Shown here: positions 12,113 through 27,100 of the stretch, one piece after another | Layout of the letters: each line of letters opens with the position of its first letter | How positions within the stretch are numbered: position 1 is the first letter of the stretch | NCBI GenBank assembly: GCA_007844125.1 | Contig: CM017561.1 | Span: forward strand, 33,256,700-33,320,699 | DNA: 64,000 nucleotides | Source: Sinonovacula constricta | Taxonomy: Eukaryota > Mollusca > Bivalvia > Cardiida > Solecurtidae | Reading direction: 5' to 3' | Made by a program: the position numbers and the translations under genes | Notes under the pieces: model-generated | What the model was told of the DNA's origin: nothing | Databases searched by the model: none | Seen by the model: the letters and a program-made list of their open reading frames with translations, nothing else

Positions 12113-15100
12113 CTAAATAAACAAACAGAATCTGTTTAATAAATGCCCATGTTCAAAAATATAAAAACAGAAAATTTTGTTTCTCATTAATAAAAGTTAT
12201 TTTTCCCAATGCCTGCAAAAAAAAGTGATGCCGATTTCCGGAACAAGTAGCCTAAGTTCTCAGAAATCAGGAAAATAGACACAGCAGAAAATCAGAAATA
12301 TTGTGACATTGTCAACAGTGGGTATTATTTCAGTACATTTCAGTCATGTAAGGGTTAAGGAATACTATCACCCCCATATTCAACTATCATCTTAATGGTC
12401 TACAGCTGGGAATTAACCTATAGGATTTATCAGAACATTACAAAATGTGACGCGACTGGACTTATTCAATTTTGTAAGACTAAAATATGTTTAAGTATTT
12501 TAATATAAGCTTATCAGTGACTCACTAAGAACATGGATAACTAATGATAAATAGCCAATATATATGACATAAATTTAAAACAATATTAACAGATACAAGT
12601 AGCTCGATGATAAAAATAAAATAGTTAAATAACCTTTAATGACAAAAACTTTTCTTTCTTATATTTAACAAATCAACACAACCGCAGAGATGAGGAGATT
12701 TAGAAGAGAAGCTTCAACTAAAACCTAACCCTGTTTCTATAAAGCAACTTGGTCACAGTTGGTAAAATTTGCATTTTTTAAATCGTTGCTACCAAAAAAC
12801 GCAACTTTTGTAAATCACAATTAAAAATTTATTTAAATATTACCTCTGACCACTAGAGTATTGTATATATCTAAATATTCACATAGTTCAATATGCTGTC
12901 AATTAATAGATTATGAAGCATATACATTGGTAGACACAAAGTATTGTAACAGTTTTAAACTATTTTTAGTCTCTTGAAGCTCAACAACCTAGTACTGCTT
13001 CGAGGTATTTGCACATGTTCTCCAAAAGGGGGTGTTGCAGTACACAAAGAATGTAGCATGCAGGAGTATAGATATATGCCATGTGTCTACTTCAGTCAAA
13101 GTGCACTGATTAGGGCATTGGTATTGCCTAACACAAAGGAAGTGCAGAACAAGTCTTCCTATGTACAATGAACATATACTAAACTGTGACCAGGCCAGAC
13201 TGAGACATGAGTGCCATGTATCACAAAGGAAGTAAAGACCAAGTCCTATGTTTGATGAACATATACTAAACTGTGACCAGGCCTCTTTAAACCTTCATGC
13301 AACAGTTCCAGAGTAATGTGCAAATCATGTTGTAAAAAAATTGGTCATATAAATCTTTATATTTTGTGAAAGATTGAATGAATATGGAGTTAATGCAGAT
13401 AAATTGTATATAATGGATAAGCAAATGTTATACACATTTAAGATCAAATTAAAAAAATCATTGTATATACATGTATGTTTAATATGTTCAGATATCATTA
13501 ATAAGCAAAATTATTCACACTTCTTGAAAAAAAGTAAAGCAAAGAAAGTCAAAAAGTGTTCTTTTTATAAATGTCACAACCAGAAATTTAAAAAATGCAT
13601 GAACATTGTAGACACCAGAATGCTACATACAAGCAAAGTTGTGTAGCATCGACTGATGATAAATGAGCAATAAAGCATCCACACCCACAGATAAACCTAG
13701 AAATTATGTGTCGTGTAATCCTAGAAGAAATTCTAAGCAAAGACTTAGGTAGATAGCAGTCCCCTATACCTGGCCATGTCATAGCCTATCATAGCAGTGG
13801 AGTTTATTGATGTGGACTTATCCAAAGCAACCTAGCAACAGGCCCTTTCTTTCACTTACCACTTAACCAGTCTAAATGGATATCTGTCATAGAAGTTTAT
13901 TTTTGTGTAAACATCTTAAAAATAACATTTAATAACAATGCGTGTTTGAATTGACATGATTTAAATGGCTCTAAATGTAATCTATTGAACAAGTTTCTTT
14001 CTACAAAATTCTAAGTTATCAAACAATCTTTAAATAAAACACACATTTAAAACAACATTAACAAATAAAGTTGTTTTACAGACCAGCTTTTGACTGTGAT
14101 ACAAAATTCTTTATAAAAAAGCTAACATACCCTCTGCAGTAATCACAGCTACAAATTTCAGTATTGCACGAATAACAGATGTTAAGTTTAAGACAAATCC
14201 TGACAAACATAGCCTTAAATTTGACTGTTATATGTTTAAGTTAGTTAAAAATTCTCAAGGTTTGTTATTTTCATAACAATCAATTCTACTCATGAACGTC
14301 AATATTACCCACCTCAGGCTGGGCCTGCACTGGTTTACCAAACTGACCAACTCCTGCCTCTATGCCTACACAACCAGCACATGCGTTCGGTCCATACTGG
14401 TGCTTAATCAACTCTGTGGTTGGTGTCTCCACCTGGTAACCTGCAGTAATAGTGATAGGATTGTTGTAAGGTGCGAATAAAAATATTGGATTAAACACAA
14501 GTTTATGGTTAAATACAGATCTCTACATTGAAATGTAATATTTTCTAATATATACCCTTGGACCCTAAGTTTGAACTGAAACAAACCTTCTTAGACTTGC
14601 TTAAATTTAAATTGCAATTGAACCATTTTTACAATTCTCAAAGATCATCCAAGGCCTTACTTTTTCTTGTTAGTTTCAACTACAACTATTATTGCCTACC
14701 AGTAAAAACTCTTTATTTGCTAAAACAAAAATGTATCATCTACCCAGTAGACAAACAGTTTAGACCCAGATCAGCCACCTCCACAGATAAATATTTGAAC
14801 AGAATCTACACTATTTGCTGCCCAGTCTCTAGTACATTTGTTACCTAAACATGTGATTATTACCTACCTAGATATTGTATTGCTCATAACCACTGAAACA
14901 TAATCAGGGTTATAGAAGTCAAATGAGGAATAAAACTTACCAGCAGCAATTATGAGTGCCAATTCACAGGTTGGTATAGGTGGGATCTCCTTCATTTTCT
15001 TGCTGGGGGTTGCAGGTTCAGACTTGACTGGACTCTTAGGAGTTTTAGGGGTGGCAGGTGCAGGGGCCTCTGCCTGGGCTACTTCCTGGCTTGGGGAAGC

Positions 15101-18100
15101 GTCGGCGCCATCTGGTGGACAATAGGAAAGGCAACTGTTTTAACCATTTCTTTTTCTTGAGCAAATTACTAAAATTAAATGTACAGTTGTAGTCAGAAAA
15201 GAGAGTCAATCAACTTGAAAAGGTCACTAGATTGATGGTAAGCATAGTCAGTAAAATATAATTTACTCTCTTTGAAGGAAAATATTTGTATTTGTATCCA
15301 GTTTAATTTAACAGAAAATGTAATTAAAAAGGAATATACTGGTTTATCTCAAACACCTTTGATGTTTAGATCATTTTCTCATAAAAGGTCTAGTTTTATT
15401 ATCATCAGTACTGTTAGTTATTATTTTTTTAGTCTAATACTTCCATCTGACACTAAAACTGCCCTCTCACCTTCTTTTGCTTTATCAGACTCCCCTTCCT
15501 GTGCCTCCTTAACCTCTCCTTCTCCCTCCTTCTTTCCTTCCTCCTCCTTCTTCCCTTCCTCTTCCTTATCTTCTTTCTTCTCCTCCTCCTTTTCTTTTAC
15601 TTTCTCCTCCTCTTCTTTCTTCTCCTCCTGTTGGACCTGTTCTTTCTTCATCTCCTGTTGGACCTGTTCTGTTACTACAGGAACTGGTTCTGGTGGTGGA
15701 GGTGGGGTGTACCTTGGCTGACACAACACATGCAGCAGCGAGATTGCAAACACCAAAGCTACGTTTTCTGCTACTTCCTTGGGCTCACTGTTCACCTGAA
15801 TGGTTCCAGTCTTGATGTCGACAGAGGCATCCTGAATTGAGTATTTGAAGTCATTCTGCAGGTAGGGCAGGTGGAGGTGTTGCCAGGTGCTAGATGATAT
15901 CTTGTAGAAGGACACATTCAGGGTACCTGGGCACCATGGCACCTCTTTTTTAGCCTTTTTGCCTTTAGAAGCTGCATAAAGACAGATCTGCATTACTGAC
16001 CGTTCAAACATTTCATAGGTCTATCAATGCCAATTAAAAATATAACTGAATAAGTGATAAAACAAGTAACTTTTTTTTACAGCTTTCCTTTAGTAAAATG
16101 GACTGGATGAATAAGGCAATATTATCCTTCCCTCATGCTTATAACATCAGAAAAAAATAAATGTCAACAGAAATTTTATTTCTTCTTTTTTATAGGAATT
16201 TAATACTTTAAGAATTTATCTTTGAAAGCAACCAGGGGTGAATGTCAGCAAATGACTTAAGCAGATTGGATTAATTAACAAACAACAAAGGAAAGAACAA
16301 TGAAGCAAATGACCACATAAACTCAGTAACTGCTATTTGCTCTAACATACCTGCAACAGCTGACTGGTGTTTTCTGAAGCCAGTCCACTGGCCCCGTACC
16401 AGACCCCAATCTCCAGACTGGTTCTTGATCAACACTGTACGCTGGTCATCGCCGGGGTTCATCGAAAATATTTTCTTTATGTCAGACAACTAGAGAAAAA
16501 AGTATTACAATTTAGTATATAAACGATGACTGTTCTATGTTCTATGAAATATCTTCTTTGTGTAGAATATTTAGAAAAACAAATCGCGACTAAAAGTAGG
16601 ATATGCCCTATTTCAATATTTAAATTAAAACAGACTTATCAGCTTTCATTGACCTGTTCCTGATATTTATATTAAAAATAATTTAATATTACAAGCAATA
16701 TTTAATGGAAAATTACAAGCCAGGAAAGAATGTTTTTTTGGACAAAATGATAATAATGATGACAGTGGTGGTGATGATGATGATAGAAATGATGATAATG
16801 ATGATGATGACGGTGGTGATGATGAAGGTGGTGAGGTTGATAGCAAATAGAACTATAACTAAAGGTGATTAATACCCACACATGGGTGACTGATACTGGA
16901 ACTGGTACGTTTAGAATCAACGGCATAAGGTAACACAAGAAACATAGACACATGAAACAGTGACTTTGATCCCACCCGAACCATTTTCAATTCTAAGCAT
17001 TGACTTCTCAGATGCTACATATACAGCAAGTTTCATAATATCTTATTCCTTACTTGTGTAATTGAGCAGAAGCCATTTTCCTATTTTCAGTAACAGTGAC
17101 CTTGACTCCACTGGCCCCAGTTTTAATCCCTAGGGTCATCTTTTCAAAAGCTAGCTATGCAGCAAAGATCATCAACATATTTCATTTCTAACTAAAGTTA
17201 TTCAGTGCCAACTTTTTTTCCTTTTTTTAGTAACAGTGACCTTGACCTTGACCCAACTGGCAAAGTCGAATTTGATCCTTATCTTGTGATGTTAAAGCTA
17301 AATCGGAACTCCTTGGGTAATTCCGTCCTCGGGACAATCATCCCTAGGATGTATCTGGTGCAATAATACTTCATGAAATCACGATCGTTTTGTTCGCTGG
17401 AAGTCGGAAGAAGAATATGCCTAAGTAGCTCCCACAAAACATGAACATTGCCATTGTTTGATAGCTCTGTGTCTGCTGTGCGGGGTAAATTGAAATTGGA
17501 TGATTTAAATTTGAAGCAGCCACAAATTTAAGTTTTACTGGCATCGTACTGTAGTGAGCTGTCACCCGAGCTGCCATTTTTGTTTTGATGTCTGTCTCAA
17601 AAGAATATCCATTTAGATAAGTGGCCGAGGTGATCCGACTACCTACATACATCCGAAAGATGATTCATGAATTATCCGAGGTGTTCCGATTGGTTAAAGC
17701 TGTGTAACAAAAATGTTCAAATTTTGGAAACCTTTCATAAGGAATCAGCAAGAAACCATTTTTTAATTTTTTTTTTAGTTATAGTAAACAGTGACCTTGA
17801 TCCCATCAACCTCATTTTCAATCCTAAGCATCAACTTCACAATAGCTACTTAAAGAGGAAGTTTTATCACAATATCTCATTCCTAACTCCAGTTATTGAG
17901 CAGAAACTGTTTTTTTTTCTCTTTTTAGTGGCCCTACTTACAATTCCAAGTGTCGTCTTCACAGAAGCCACCTATGCAACAAAGTTCACTAGAATATCTT
18001 ATTCCTAACTTAAGTAATTGAGCGGAAAAGTTTTTTTTTCTATTTTTAATAACAGAGACCTTGATATTGACCCCTGCAGCTTGACCTGTATTTTGCAATG

Positions 18101-21100
18101 TTACACATGTGTACCAAAAATTGTTTAAATCTGTGAAGCTTTTCATGAGTTATCGTCCAGAAACCATTTTTCTATTATTAGCAGCAATGACATTGACATT
18201 TATCTTACCAGCCCCAAAGTCGACCTTGACCTGTATCTAATGATGTTACACATGTGTACAAAACAATATGTCAAGCCTTTTATTATAAGTTATCCAGAAA
18301 CCATGAAAACCAACAGACCAACGACCAACAAGCTCACTCCTTCGTTTTTGGGGGTATAATGATGATGGTGCCGAGTTTAGTGATGTTGGTGATGCTGCAA
18401 ATGATTCTTATGACATACTTGTCCAGGCAGTGGTATCTGGTCTGAGCCAACCAGATGAGCGACGGCAGCAATGTGTCCCTGGTAGAACACTTGTACAGCT
18501 GACATGAGCAGAGGCAGGCTGTGGATCACCCTGCAGGTGAATGTTGTCTCACCAGTGTGGTTCACAAACCTGCAAAGAGATGAAGGATCAACATGAAATT
18601 GGGTTACAATTACAAATTTGTGTCAGCTTTATTAAATGGAAAACAATGAAGAAATGGGAATATACATACAACTTATTGACATGACTGTTTTTATTATTAT
18701 AAATCAATGATTAAGAAATTAAACACACACACATATGTGTGTGTGTTTTTTTTTATAATGATAAATATGTAAATGGTTGTAGATATTTAGAGTAGAAATT
18801 GTATTGACCCATTAAAAGATACATATTTAGCATTGAAATGGTAAAAGCAAGTTCATGAATTAATTTTTTACACATTTTAAAACTTGCAATTTACAAAAAC
18901 AACTGAGCACTTTCCTGTCTGTTTATATAAGAAAAATAACTCTTGCACTAATAAGGATCAGAATTTGTCATGGATTATGTCCCTTAGATTCATACCATGA
19001 GACTATCAGTCTACAATAGCTACAAGTTTGTTGCTACTCCTTATTATGCAACATTTATCAATAACACAAAATAGATCTGTATTTATATACTTACATCTGA
19101 AAGTATAGTTTACATGAGATAATATTGCAAATTGCAGCACACAGGGTAAATCCTGATCAGATAGCTGCCACATTTTGCCTTAGCCTGTTCAATGTGTGCA
19201 TGGTAGGTTAAGAGATACTTGTCATGCAGAATCCCCTCATTAATCTCACGCCTCTGTTGGGAGTCAGGTCATTATGACCCTAACCAAACCACAGGGCAGA
19301 AAAACTGGCATAATTCAACAGCAGACTGGTAACTATGGTAACCAAATTAGATTCACAGCAGGTACCTCAAGGGAAACACAATGCTGCCAGAAACCGAGCA
19401 GGCATTAGAAGAACGGGATGTCTGTTGAGCCATAAGGCCAATAATTTTGAATATTAAAAAAAACTTAATGAATTTATAAACTTTTTATGTTTGTAGTAAT
19501 GCACTGACACTATCCAGTTTCAACTCAGACAATGTTAAGGTTTTTTGCATAATTATTGTGAACCCATCTTAACTCTCAAGTTCATAATGCTTTCTTATGC
19601 AAGACAGATAGAATCAACAGAAAACATTTGGTTCAAAATCTATAGGACACACCATCCAATGAAGGTAGAGCAAATAAATTAGACAAGATACAGACTTGAA
19701 AAATTAACATAACTGATATGTTGAGGTCATAAAGAAACCCTGTTTGCACAATCTGAATCAAATTTATAATCCAGTTATGAATTAATGGATCTTTTTCAGA
19801 TCTAAAATTAAAACAGGAAAAGGTATCCTTTTTTGTTTCAGTCATACGTAAAATGCGCAATTTCAGTATTGTCTTTACGAAAAAGTGTTCTGTTATTGAG
19901 TATTATTTAGAAGCTACTGATAGCATTTGGCAAACAAGCCAAACATGTTACTTGTTTGGTTCAACTCAAAGTATTTGAATAAATATATAATAAATTGTTA
20001 ACCCATCCAAAAGCTAAAATGCCCATTAATATTCTTTTCTAACAATGCTCACACTTGAATTGTTCGGCAATGTGCCTTTTTCAAGAATTATCAACGTTGT
20101 CTTTACATGCAGATATGGGTTTTTCTAAAGGGCAGCACCCATGAATATTTGCAAATATATGTAAAGAGAGCAATTGTTTGTGAACTCTTGAAAGGCAATT
20201 TGCTGAAAATCCATTTTTAGAAGAAAAAAATTTATTCTACAGTTCTCTTTGGAACAATTTAAAACATTTTTCTGCTTAATATACTTAAGTAAAAAAAAAG
20301 TCTCCAGGTCTAGACAGCCATATAATTTATTTCAAAGTTTTACAATTTTTTGTGTGCATTATTTTGGTTGATCCTGCTAAATATAAAATACATTTATCAC
20401 ATGATTCATTGATTTTTTTAGACTTTGAACCAACCTGATAACAAAGTGTTTCACAAATTCTGCATTATTTATTTAATTTTATTTAAATAAGACAAATAAA
20501 AAAAAGATGATCATTCTTCCTAAATTTTGTTTTAAAGATTAAAAAAATGGTCAAAGATAAAAAAAGAAGACAGAAAGTGGACTCTACATGCAGATGTGGG
20601 AATTTAAACCCCAAACTCCCATTTCAAATCAGTTTAGACCTATTTTAGATACTCTTCAGATACTCTTCAGTTGGAGGTGAGTCATTACGCTTGTTCTTCC
20701 ATTAGCCAGGTCCTGCTACATTTACTTATACTCCGCACTAAATCTAAAAATAAAAAAAATGTGAAAAAAAAACAAACTATAATATAAGGTAAAGGGTTAG
20801 TCAAGTTCAAAGAAAGCTGGAGACATTGTTGACATTTATATGTCAGCTTTCCATTCAGATTAACTCACAACATGTGAATCAGAGTACTGGTTACATTCCC
20901 GTGCCAATTTAAATTCCATAAATTATCTGTCAGGTTATTAAGTACACCATGTCAAGGGTTATCACAGCTCTCCATTCTGGAGGAAGTAAGGTTATACCAC
21001 TATCATTTCTACCTTCAGCTGCTGGAAAGTTCTCAAGAGATGGTCAGTTCCAGCAGAATTATGTATTATTTATTACACTCAACATATGAGATAATATTAA

Positions 21101-24100
21101 AAAGATAAACCATAATGCATGTGTTACAAAAAGTGAAATTGAAGTCTGTGTAAAATACTTGAAGAACCAAACAAAATATAGATGATTTTTTTATTCTGAT
21201 GTCTAAGGTAGTTATATAAAGTCTAATTATAGGAATTTATATATCTAATAAGAAACTTCTGCATCACCATTGCTAATACTATACATTTTAATTAGCAAAG
21301 ATGCTAACCAATTATTCAACAAAAGTAGGCACCATTTTGCTGCACCAGTCGAGCTTATAACCAAATATGGCAGCAGCTGTTTATAATCCATCTGATGCTT
21401 TTTCAGGCAGTGCAATGTCACACTTAGAACCAAGAAACTCCCAAATATGCCTATGATACATTGTCATCAGTTTGGTAGGAAACAATTAACTGCACTTGAT
21501 GACAGCTGCATCCTATCTGCACCTGATCAGTAGCTATTTCTGTTATGTTAGTTCAAATTTAGGGAAAATCAGTCCTTGATTAAAGTGTATGAAATAAGTG
21601 ATAATTAATTGAGAATTTTATTTTAAATAGTATAACATGTACAAGTGTATAAGATGACATCATTGACTATAGCAAAAAATGAGCTTTTCAAGATAGTGTT
21701 GCCTTGAAAAATAGGGAGGGATCCAGGTAGAGGTATGGGGGAATGCCCCCCCCACCCCCCCACACACCAACCTGGTAAAAAAGTAGAATTCTGAAAACAT
21801 ACATTTAAGCTTCAAAATACTAAGCTTTTAAAGCAAATTTTGTCTGTTGACTGCTGGGGTCAAAGTTTACTATGTTATATATATTTAGAACATACTGAAA
21901 TAAAGTTGAATGGATCTTGATTCATACCCTGCAACCAAAATTTTCTAGACCCACCCCTGTTGAAAAGGTCATCTGAAATTTCACTTTTTACCAAGTGTTA
22001 CAATCAATGGCACAACTAGACATGATCTTATGTGTATGCAGGGCAGCTAGGAGATGGAGGAAGAGGGCTCTAGGTAGGAGGTGGAGGAAGAGAGCTCTAG
22101 GTAGGAGGTGGAGGAAGAGGGCTCTAGGTAGGAGGTGGAGGAAGAGGGCTCTAGGTAGGAGGTGGAGGAAGAGAGCTCTAGGGGCTCCCTTGGAAACTCC
22201 TGTGTTTTCAGACAGTAGTACATGGTGGCTTCTGGGGAGGTTTTGTTATCATGATATAACTTGATTTTAAGTAAAATATTATGTTACAAACTATTAAATA
22301 TTAAATATAAATTCTGAGACACTGCACCAGACAAATGGTTCAGGTGGAAAAGGTTGAAGTGATATAATGCAACAGATAATTTGAGCATTTAAGCCCAAAT
22401 TATAATTTAGTTACAAATTGTCTGTCAGATTTATGAATTAGTGAAGTTGCAACTTATATGGCAACAAAGATAAATGTTTTTGTCTGTCTACTAAATGTAG
22501 TTTGTTTATTGGGTTTATCGTTCACTAAATGTAGTAATCACTGTATATCTAACAAAACATGAAAAGATTATAGGTACACAGCAAACAAAAAACAATTCTG
22601 TACAGAATTCTGTACTAAACTAGATACATATTGCCGGAATGTGATTGTCCTGAGGTCAGTAATTAGTTCTGATTTGAAAATATAATAGTACAAAACTTGT
22701 TCCAAATAGATGGAGCTACAGAAAGTTAACTCAATTGAGCAATTTTACATACATTTTTCATGGTGCAAATATGGGGCTTTAGTGGACTGCAATAAATACA
22801 TACCTTACACCTAATAAGGTCAGATTTTTATCGCAGAGTTAATATTTTTTTAATGTTTTCATTCTTTTGGAACAATGTGTACAGAACTGCATGTTCTGTG
22901 TATTTTCAGCTACCGGTATGCACTCAACAACTAGGTAAATATTACTCTTTGAGGTTTTCTTTTGTTGTATAAAACATAATTGTTTTCATTATTTCTAAAA
23001 TATTTATTTTTATGCATATTAACCATTAAAAGAATATAATGTAGGCTGTACTGGTTAACATGCTGTCAAGAAAATTGTGAAATACCTTATTTTGTCTCTA
23101 ACTCTAACAATGGTTTGTAAACCTAATCATTTTTAGGAAGTTTCAAAAATACTAAAGTGCAAGTACAGAACTTGTGTTAATAATTATAACTTCAATTTTC
23201 TCTCTACCAACTTATGGTTTTATGGCCCTGTACAAATTTGCAGACACAACTACATATCATCCAACAGTGTTCTATAATGCAATGCAACTTGAATCATTGA
23301 ATCTGTAGCACATCCTTTCCCCCATTTTAATCTTAATGGCAGGATTTATTATCCCAACTCAAGCCAATAATGAACCTAAAACCTTCCAGCCACTGAAATT
23401 AGAAACCTGCATCCAGGTCTGATGCTCATCATACTTATGTTTATGTGTTTCTCCTATTAATAGGTTAGACATGATAACTTGAAGCAATATCATTTGTTTA
23501 TCTTGTTTCAAGTTATATGAAAATCTGGTCCAAGGAAAGTCCAACAATGAGTGATAAGGAAGACATTGAGGAAAAGGGCTAATGTAGCAATCAAAGTGCT
23601 GAAAGAATGTGTGCTAAATCTTATAATAGATGCATACATGTGAACTTTTCTCAAATACAAGAAGCTTACAAAAGATGATATATGATCTAACTCATAATTT
23701 TTTTTTTTTAATGGGGTACCTTGATGAAATGGAAATTGTCTCCCTTTTTAGTTATATTCTCTGTATTCCAAACAGTAGGTAGGTCCTTTTAGTTGGAATT
23801 CTTGGACTTTATTGCATGTTCCTTTATAGATTTTTTGCAACTACAAACAGTGAGCATTCTTACTTCTGCAGAAATATAAGGTTAAAATCAATTTAAATAC
23901 TTATAGAGATTTGTTATTTAAAAAAGAAAATGGAAGTCGTTGTTGATGATGGTTAACCTCACAAGAAAGGCAGAAAAGTCAACATTCACTCCAAAGAGCA
24001 CAAGCATAAAAACTGAGTAAAACAAATGAAAGGACCTACTTTCATCAGGGACAATTCAGGGGAGACTACTCATTAATGTCTCTCATTGTTTATTGTTTGA

Positions 24101-27100
24101 ACCCTTACCCAGACTAATTTTTACTCATCTTTATTCCTCCATCATCAAAGGTACCAAGAAATATTACAAAAGATTCAGCAGCAAACATCAGAGATCATGA
24201 TCAGGCAGATCGTAGTAAAGTCAGGCTGATCTGGATCTACACTAATCACCAAAGTCACATAAATATCTGCTTAGCAAGCTAAGGATCGAAAGAAACAGCC
24301 TTTCAACTACACTGTATACAAAAATCATTTTCAAGCAATCAAAGTGCAAAGTGACTATGACGTTATAACGCATTATCATCCCACTTTATAAAGGTTGAGT
24401 CCACTGTCCTCCCACAACTCATGTAACATACATGGGAAACAGAAGCCAGTACCACAGTACAGTGTTGTTAGTGAACTTAGGATATTATCTTTTGAACATG
24501 CCACCTTCAAGTCACAGGGGTAAATAAAGTTGATGAATAATTTGAGAAGCTTTACTTTTTACATCACATCATAACTACTGAGCCTAACTTAAATTATTCT
24601 AAATTTAAAACAAAATGAAAAGAAAAATCAAATTATTATGTAATATGTCAATTATAATTTTCAATTCAAACTTCTTTAAAGTTCAAGCTCAGAGAAGTAA
24701 CGTAAGCCATGCTATTTGTAACTGATTTTGAATCCAAATGATTTGGAATCCACTGCCTTGTTTTTTTTGGAACCAATCAAAACTAAAACAACAGAGATGC
24801 ACATGCATTGATTTTTCCCAGCATGCAATCCTGCAGCATTTAAATGGTGGATCCGACAACCATATTATGTGTCCTAATCACATGGGAACAGAGAAATTAA
24901 TGTCAATTGTGAAGCAATTTAAACCTGCAGAATTCAGTGGAGAAACAGCTTCATTAACCCATATAGTGCTTCAATTTAGTACAAATACTTATTTCTACTT
25001 ATCGGCTCACAATTTAATGAAAATGCAACAAGATGTAAAGATAAACCCATTGCAGTAAATAGTGTAGATCTGGACAAGCCAGCTCCCAGAACTGAGCCAG
25101 CAGAGCTGGATAACACTTCATGCTATAAGCCTTTTAAATTTGTGCTCAGCAGGCTAAGTCGTGAACACCATATTGCTCACAAAGCTGCATGGGAAATGCA
25201 CTAGGGCATTTTTTGCAGGTTGCATGTTTTCAGATTTTTGTCCAGGAGATGGAAACTCTTTTTATCTGAAAGTTTAGAGCAACAGGCTTTTTGGGGGATT
25301 ACAATAACTGCCTGAGCATTGATTAAAATTGTTAAAATGCCCACCTTTCAACCTTGTGGTAAATACCCTACTATATACATGTTGCTAACATGGCATGTAA
25401 AATATTAACATTCAAACAAATATCTAATTATTGCTTAGTGGAAGATATATCACAAATCAATGTATGGGTTAGTGGGCTGAAAGAAGTTTCCATTCCAAAG
25501 ATTTTTTAACATGTGGTTCAACAGGAGCAAAAATTCCTGCCTTCCTTCACCAAGAACCTTCCAGCTCACTGTAAGCAGACAAAACACACAATTCACTAAC
25601 ATGTCCATAGATAATAATGAACACCAACATAGCAATCCACTGATACTTGAATAAAAAATTTAATACTAAGTAAAGAAAAAAAAAAATGTTTAACCTAAAC
25701 TGCATATGAAAATATGGTAGCCAAATCTGCTGCTAGAAGGTTCCACAGTTTACCTCTGAAACCACACATGTATTTACATAAAATCTCACAATGAAGTTTG
25801 ATTTATTGAAACATCAGTAATTGAATTTTCCAAGAAACTATTCAAAGTGTGTTGATTTAGATTTAAGCTGCACACCATAATACAGATAATGAGATTTTGC
25901 AAGATTTAAATAAAACTCTATAGAATGAATAATAAATAATCCCTTTCTCATTACGGAAATAGTGTTGATAAATATTACAGATTTTTGAGAATCTTGAAGA
26001 GAAAATTATAAATATATGGGCTGTGATTTCTAAAAGCCAAAGTTATTTTTACTCTCATAATATAAAAGATCAAATGTAACAAATATAAAGTGCAAGTTGT
26101 CCATTTGTACTAAAATTAAGTCTCTTATTGATTTTCACCATCTTTTAGCCTAAAACTATTCTTTATACCTAGAATAATTTATCACAACATAGACTCAATC
26201 AAATAATTCCAGGGCCTTCGGCAACTGCAAGAATTTAAGCAAAGTTTTTTTTTTAAAACCAAGACAATATAATAAAAGCGGCATCCGCCAGTTTGTCGTC
26301 ATCAAATACACGTAAACCTGGATTGGGGGAGTTGGGGCATAATTTCTGCTAAAAGTAAAACCTAAATCTAACAAAATACAATTTTGAACATTGTCTACAG
26401 AAGATAGTAGAAGTCATGAACTAAATCACTTTACATGCCCATCTGTTCTAAAACTATAAAAAAGCTTGATTGTGACTCCAGCTTAAAATAGACATCGACG
26501 TCAGAACGGATTACCAGAATGAGTATATAAGGTTACGGGTCACATGGTTTTCTTTGTTTAAAAATAACTCTGCAGCAAGGCTTAGATAGGAAATATCTAC
26601 TTTTGTAATGATGTATGATGCATTATGCTTCACTTTTTACATAGATGTCAATATATAGCATTTTGCAAGATCTTTTCAGGCAACAATAATTTATTTGATT
26701 CTTTGAGAGAAAAAATGCTGTTCCAAACTGTCAGATATCACCTTCAACAAATTCATACTTGACTGCACGGGTTGAGATTGACCTTAAGTTCAAGTCTGCA
26801 AGGGAATGAGAGAGACTTACTAAAGTCAAGCTGACTAAACTGTGCTGAAACAAGACTGTATACATGTTGCTTGATTGTTTGTCCGTTGAATAATTCAATT
26901 TTCAATTTCCCTCTGGAGACCTAGGAGTTGTTATAGAAACTAAATGATCTGACTTCCTCTGCAACTTCCCAGTCTCTCCTAGTCTAGGCTTACTAGTAGT
27001 TTGCAGGAAGTACCACCACCTAAAAGAATTGAATGCCGAATAACAGTCTGTAACATTTTGAATTAAAACTATTTAACAATTCATTTTGAACAGACATAAC

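Larger units (their letters stand above)
16490..18418 (-). other. Intron between exons C and D, filled by repeats
   Basis: 1929 bp, phase 0. It contains a GAT/ATG microsatellite (16743-16835), a divergent repeat element (about 16950-18362) and a MITE nested in that element (17300-17692). Little unique sequence remains apart from the splice-site neighbourhoods. Confidence 0.8.

Noticed and set aside
15272..15721. Ser/Phe-rich plus-strand frame opposite exon E
   Set aside because: It is the antisense shadow of the Lys/Glu-rich coding tract on the minus strand.
16702..16953. Histidine-rich minus-strand frame
   Set aside because: Translation of the GAT/ATG microsatellite inside an intron.
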